From positions 1 to 30,499 of the forward strand of contig CALUJT010000001.1 of the NCBI GenBank assembly GCA_944321005.1: DNA of 30,499 nt, read 5' to 3'. Under the pieces are notes generated by a model. The model worked only from the letters and a program-made list of their open reading frames with translations. It did not search any database and had not been told where the DNA came from. Position 1 is the first letter of the stretch, and every line of letters starts with the position of its first letter. The stretch comes from an uncultured Atopobiaceae bacterium. GTDB lineage: Bacteria; Actinomycetota; Coriobacteriia; Coriobacteriales; Atopobiaceae. A program made the translations under genes and the position numbers. Shown one piece after another: positions 28,992 through 30,499 of the stretch.

Positions 28992-30383
28992 ATGGCGCTG
29001 TGGGGCGGCAGGTTCGAGAAGGGCGTGGACGCGTTCACGCAGGAGTTTGGCGCGAGCCTCGAGGTCGATAAGAACATGGCGGCCCAGGACATCGCCGGCA
29101 GCCGCGCGCACGCTCGGATGCTCGCCGAGCAGGGCATCATCTCCGCCGAGGACCAGGTCGCGATCGACGCGGGCCTCGCCGACATCGCCGCGCAGATCGA
29201 GGACGGCACCTTCGTCTGGGACGTCAACGACGAGGACGTCCACATGGCCGTCGAGGGTGCTCTCACCCGCGCGATCGGCGCGGCCGGCGGCCGCCTCCAC
29301 ACGGGCCGCTCCCGCAACGACCAGGTGGCGACCGACATCCGCCTGCTCGCCAAGGACCTCTGCGAGCAGCTCATGGGCGGAAACGTGGCCCTGCGCCGCG
29401 TCCTTCTTGACGCCGCCAACAAGAACCTCGACGTCGTGATGCCCGGATACACGCACCTCCAGCACGCCCAGCCGGTGCTGCTCTCCCACCACCTGCTCGC
29501 GTACTTCTGGATGTTCGCGCGTGACTTCACGCGTCTCGCGGCGGCCCGCACCGCTGCGGACGCCAACCCGCTCGGCGCCGCCGCCCTGGCCGGCACCACC
29601 TACCCGCTCGACCGCGCGCGCACGACGGAGCTCCTGGGCTTCTCCCGCACGATCCCCAACTCGCTCGACGCCGTCTCCGACCGTGACTACCTGCTCGACC
29701 TCGAGTACGCCTGCGCCGTGAGCATGATGCACCTCTCTCGCCTCTGCGAGGAGATCGTGCTCTGGAGCTCCACGGAGTTTGGCTTCATCACGCTCTCCGA
29801 CAGCTACTCCACGGGATCCTCCATCATGCCGCAGAAGAAGAACCCCGACTTCGCCGAGCTCACGCGCGGCAAGACGGGCCGCGTCTACGGCGACCTGATG
29901 GCTCTGCTCACCACCATGAAGTCGCTGCCGCTCGCCTATAACAAGGACCTTCAGGAGTGCAAGGAGGGCCCGCTCGACGCCGCGCGCACGCTCTCTGACT
30001 GCATGGAGATCGCCGCGGGCATGATCGAGACCATGGCCGTCAACGCCGACGTCATGCTCGCACAGGCGGGCACGGGCTTCTCGGCCGCCACGGACGTGGC
30101 GGACTACCTCGCAAAGAAGGGGATGCCCTTCCGCGAGGCGCACCGCGTGGTGGGCGAGCTCGTGCTCTACTGCGAGAAGCACGGCAAGGGCCTCGAGGAC
30201 CTCACGGCCGAGGAGTTTGCCGCGGCGAGCCCGCTCTTTGAGGCGGACATCGCGCAGGACCTCGACCCGGCCGGCATCGCCAACGCGCGCGTGACCTATG
30301 GCGGCACCGGCCACGATGCCGTTGTCGTGCAGCTCGACGAGGCGCGCGCCGCGCTCGAGAAGGACTCGGCGGCCATCTCCTAA
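28992..30383 (+). CDS. argH: Argininosuccinate lyase
   Basis: This 463-residue enzyme of the fumarase/aspartase superfamily splits argininosuccinate into arginine and fumarate. The family signature GSSIMPQKKNP is present, with LHTGRSRNDQVATD and PGYTHLQHAQPV as the other active-site segments. GAGGAAGGAG precedes the ATG at 28992. A possible promoter (TTGCCC at 28912 and TATTCT at 28933, spacing 15) is weak. It follows argG in the pathway, but is separated from it by the opposite-strand nuclease-like gene, so it must have its own promoter. Confidence 0.97.
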   Translation: MALWGGRFEKGVDAFTQEFGASLEVDKNMAAQDIAGSRAHARMLAEQGIISAEDQVAIDAGLADIAAQIEDGTFVWDVNDEDVHMAVEGALTRAIGAAGGRLHTGRSRNDQVATDIRLLAKDLCEQLMGGNVALRRVLLDAANKNLDVVMPGYTHLQHAQPVLLSHHLLAYFWMFARDFTRLAAARTAADANPLGAAALAGTTYPLDRARTTELLGFSRTIPNSLDAVSDRDYLLDLEYACAVSMMHLSRLCEEIVLWSSTEFGFITLSDSYSTGSSIMPQKKNPDFAELTRGKTGRVYGDLMALLTTMKSLPLAYNKDLQECKEGPLDAARTLSDCMEIAAGMIETMAVNADVMLAQAGTGFSAATDVADYLAKKGMPFREAHRVVGELVLYCEKHGKGLEDLTAEEFAAASPLFEADIAQDLDPAGIANARVTYGGTGHDAVVVQLDEARAALEKDSAAIS

Positions 30384-30411
30384 AACGCAAAATCCATTTA
30401 CCGACCCGACC

Positions 30412-30436
30412 TCCTCGCCCGCCGACGAGGGGCTTT
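30412..30436 (+). terminator. Putative argH terminator
   Basis: CTCCTCG (30412-30418) pairs with CGAGGGG (30426-30432) with one G-T, followed by CTTTG. The last 60 bp of the window (AT-richer, with GTAGG...CCTAC at about 30476-30498) holds no recognisable gene. Confidence 0.5.
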
Positions 30437-30499
30437 GCATCTGCAGTAAAAAAATGTAAGTACGGGCATCTTCTCGGTAGGTATCCCTCTATTCCTACG

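Overview
The window is a GC-rich bacterial chromosome segment that contains the replication-origin region. The gene set suggests an actinobacterium of the class Coriobacteriia, close to Olsenella/Atopobium. This is inferred from dnaA opposite rpmH-rnpA-yidD-yidC-jag-rsmG-parA-parB, a pair of PafBC-like WYL regulators, a split transketolase and the base composition. No 16S gene is present to prove it.

Origin block (1-6845). The 5' part of dnaA and an orphan GHKL ATPase/winged-helix gene run leftward. The rpmH...parB operon runs rightward. Candidate DnaA boxes of the form TT(A/T)TC(A/G/T)ACA lie upstream of dnaA and between the ATPase gene and rpmH. Two near-consensus parS sites (core GTTTCACGTGAAAC) lie inside rsmG and just before parA.

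Housekeeping and DNA-repair block (6846-14000). It holds rlmN, ddl, a DinG-type helicase with an N-terminal exonuclease, and two overlapping WYL regulators. A 73-bp imperfect palindrome sits between parB and rlmN. Next (14156-16918) is a large membrane protein with an M28-peptidase fold that is split by about 530 acidic residues and lacks the catalytic Glu pair.

The region 17035-19221 holds bioY, tRNA-Gly(CCC), an M29 aminopeptidase and tRNA-Lys(TTT). A repeat-bearing gap follows, then a decayed araD-like epimerase pseudogene, then a non-oxidative pentose-phosphate cluster (tal, transketolase N and C subunits, rpiB).

A TetR regulator and a glycogen branching enzyme are divergent, with one copy of the same operator-like dyad on each promoter. 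The arginine genes argG and argH close the window. argG is preceded by an Arg-rich 32-codon leader ORF with mutually exclusive terminator and antiterminator pairings, which looks like ribosome-mediated attenuation. argG and argH are separated by a Vsr/DUF559-like nuclease gene of different composition, flanked by an 80-bp hairpin element and carrying a 5'-UTR hairpin over its own ribosome binding site.

The most interesting signals are the argG leader, the paired TetR operators, the hairpin-flanked nuclease insertion, the catalytically altered split M28 protein and the origin-linked GHKL protein.
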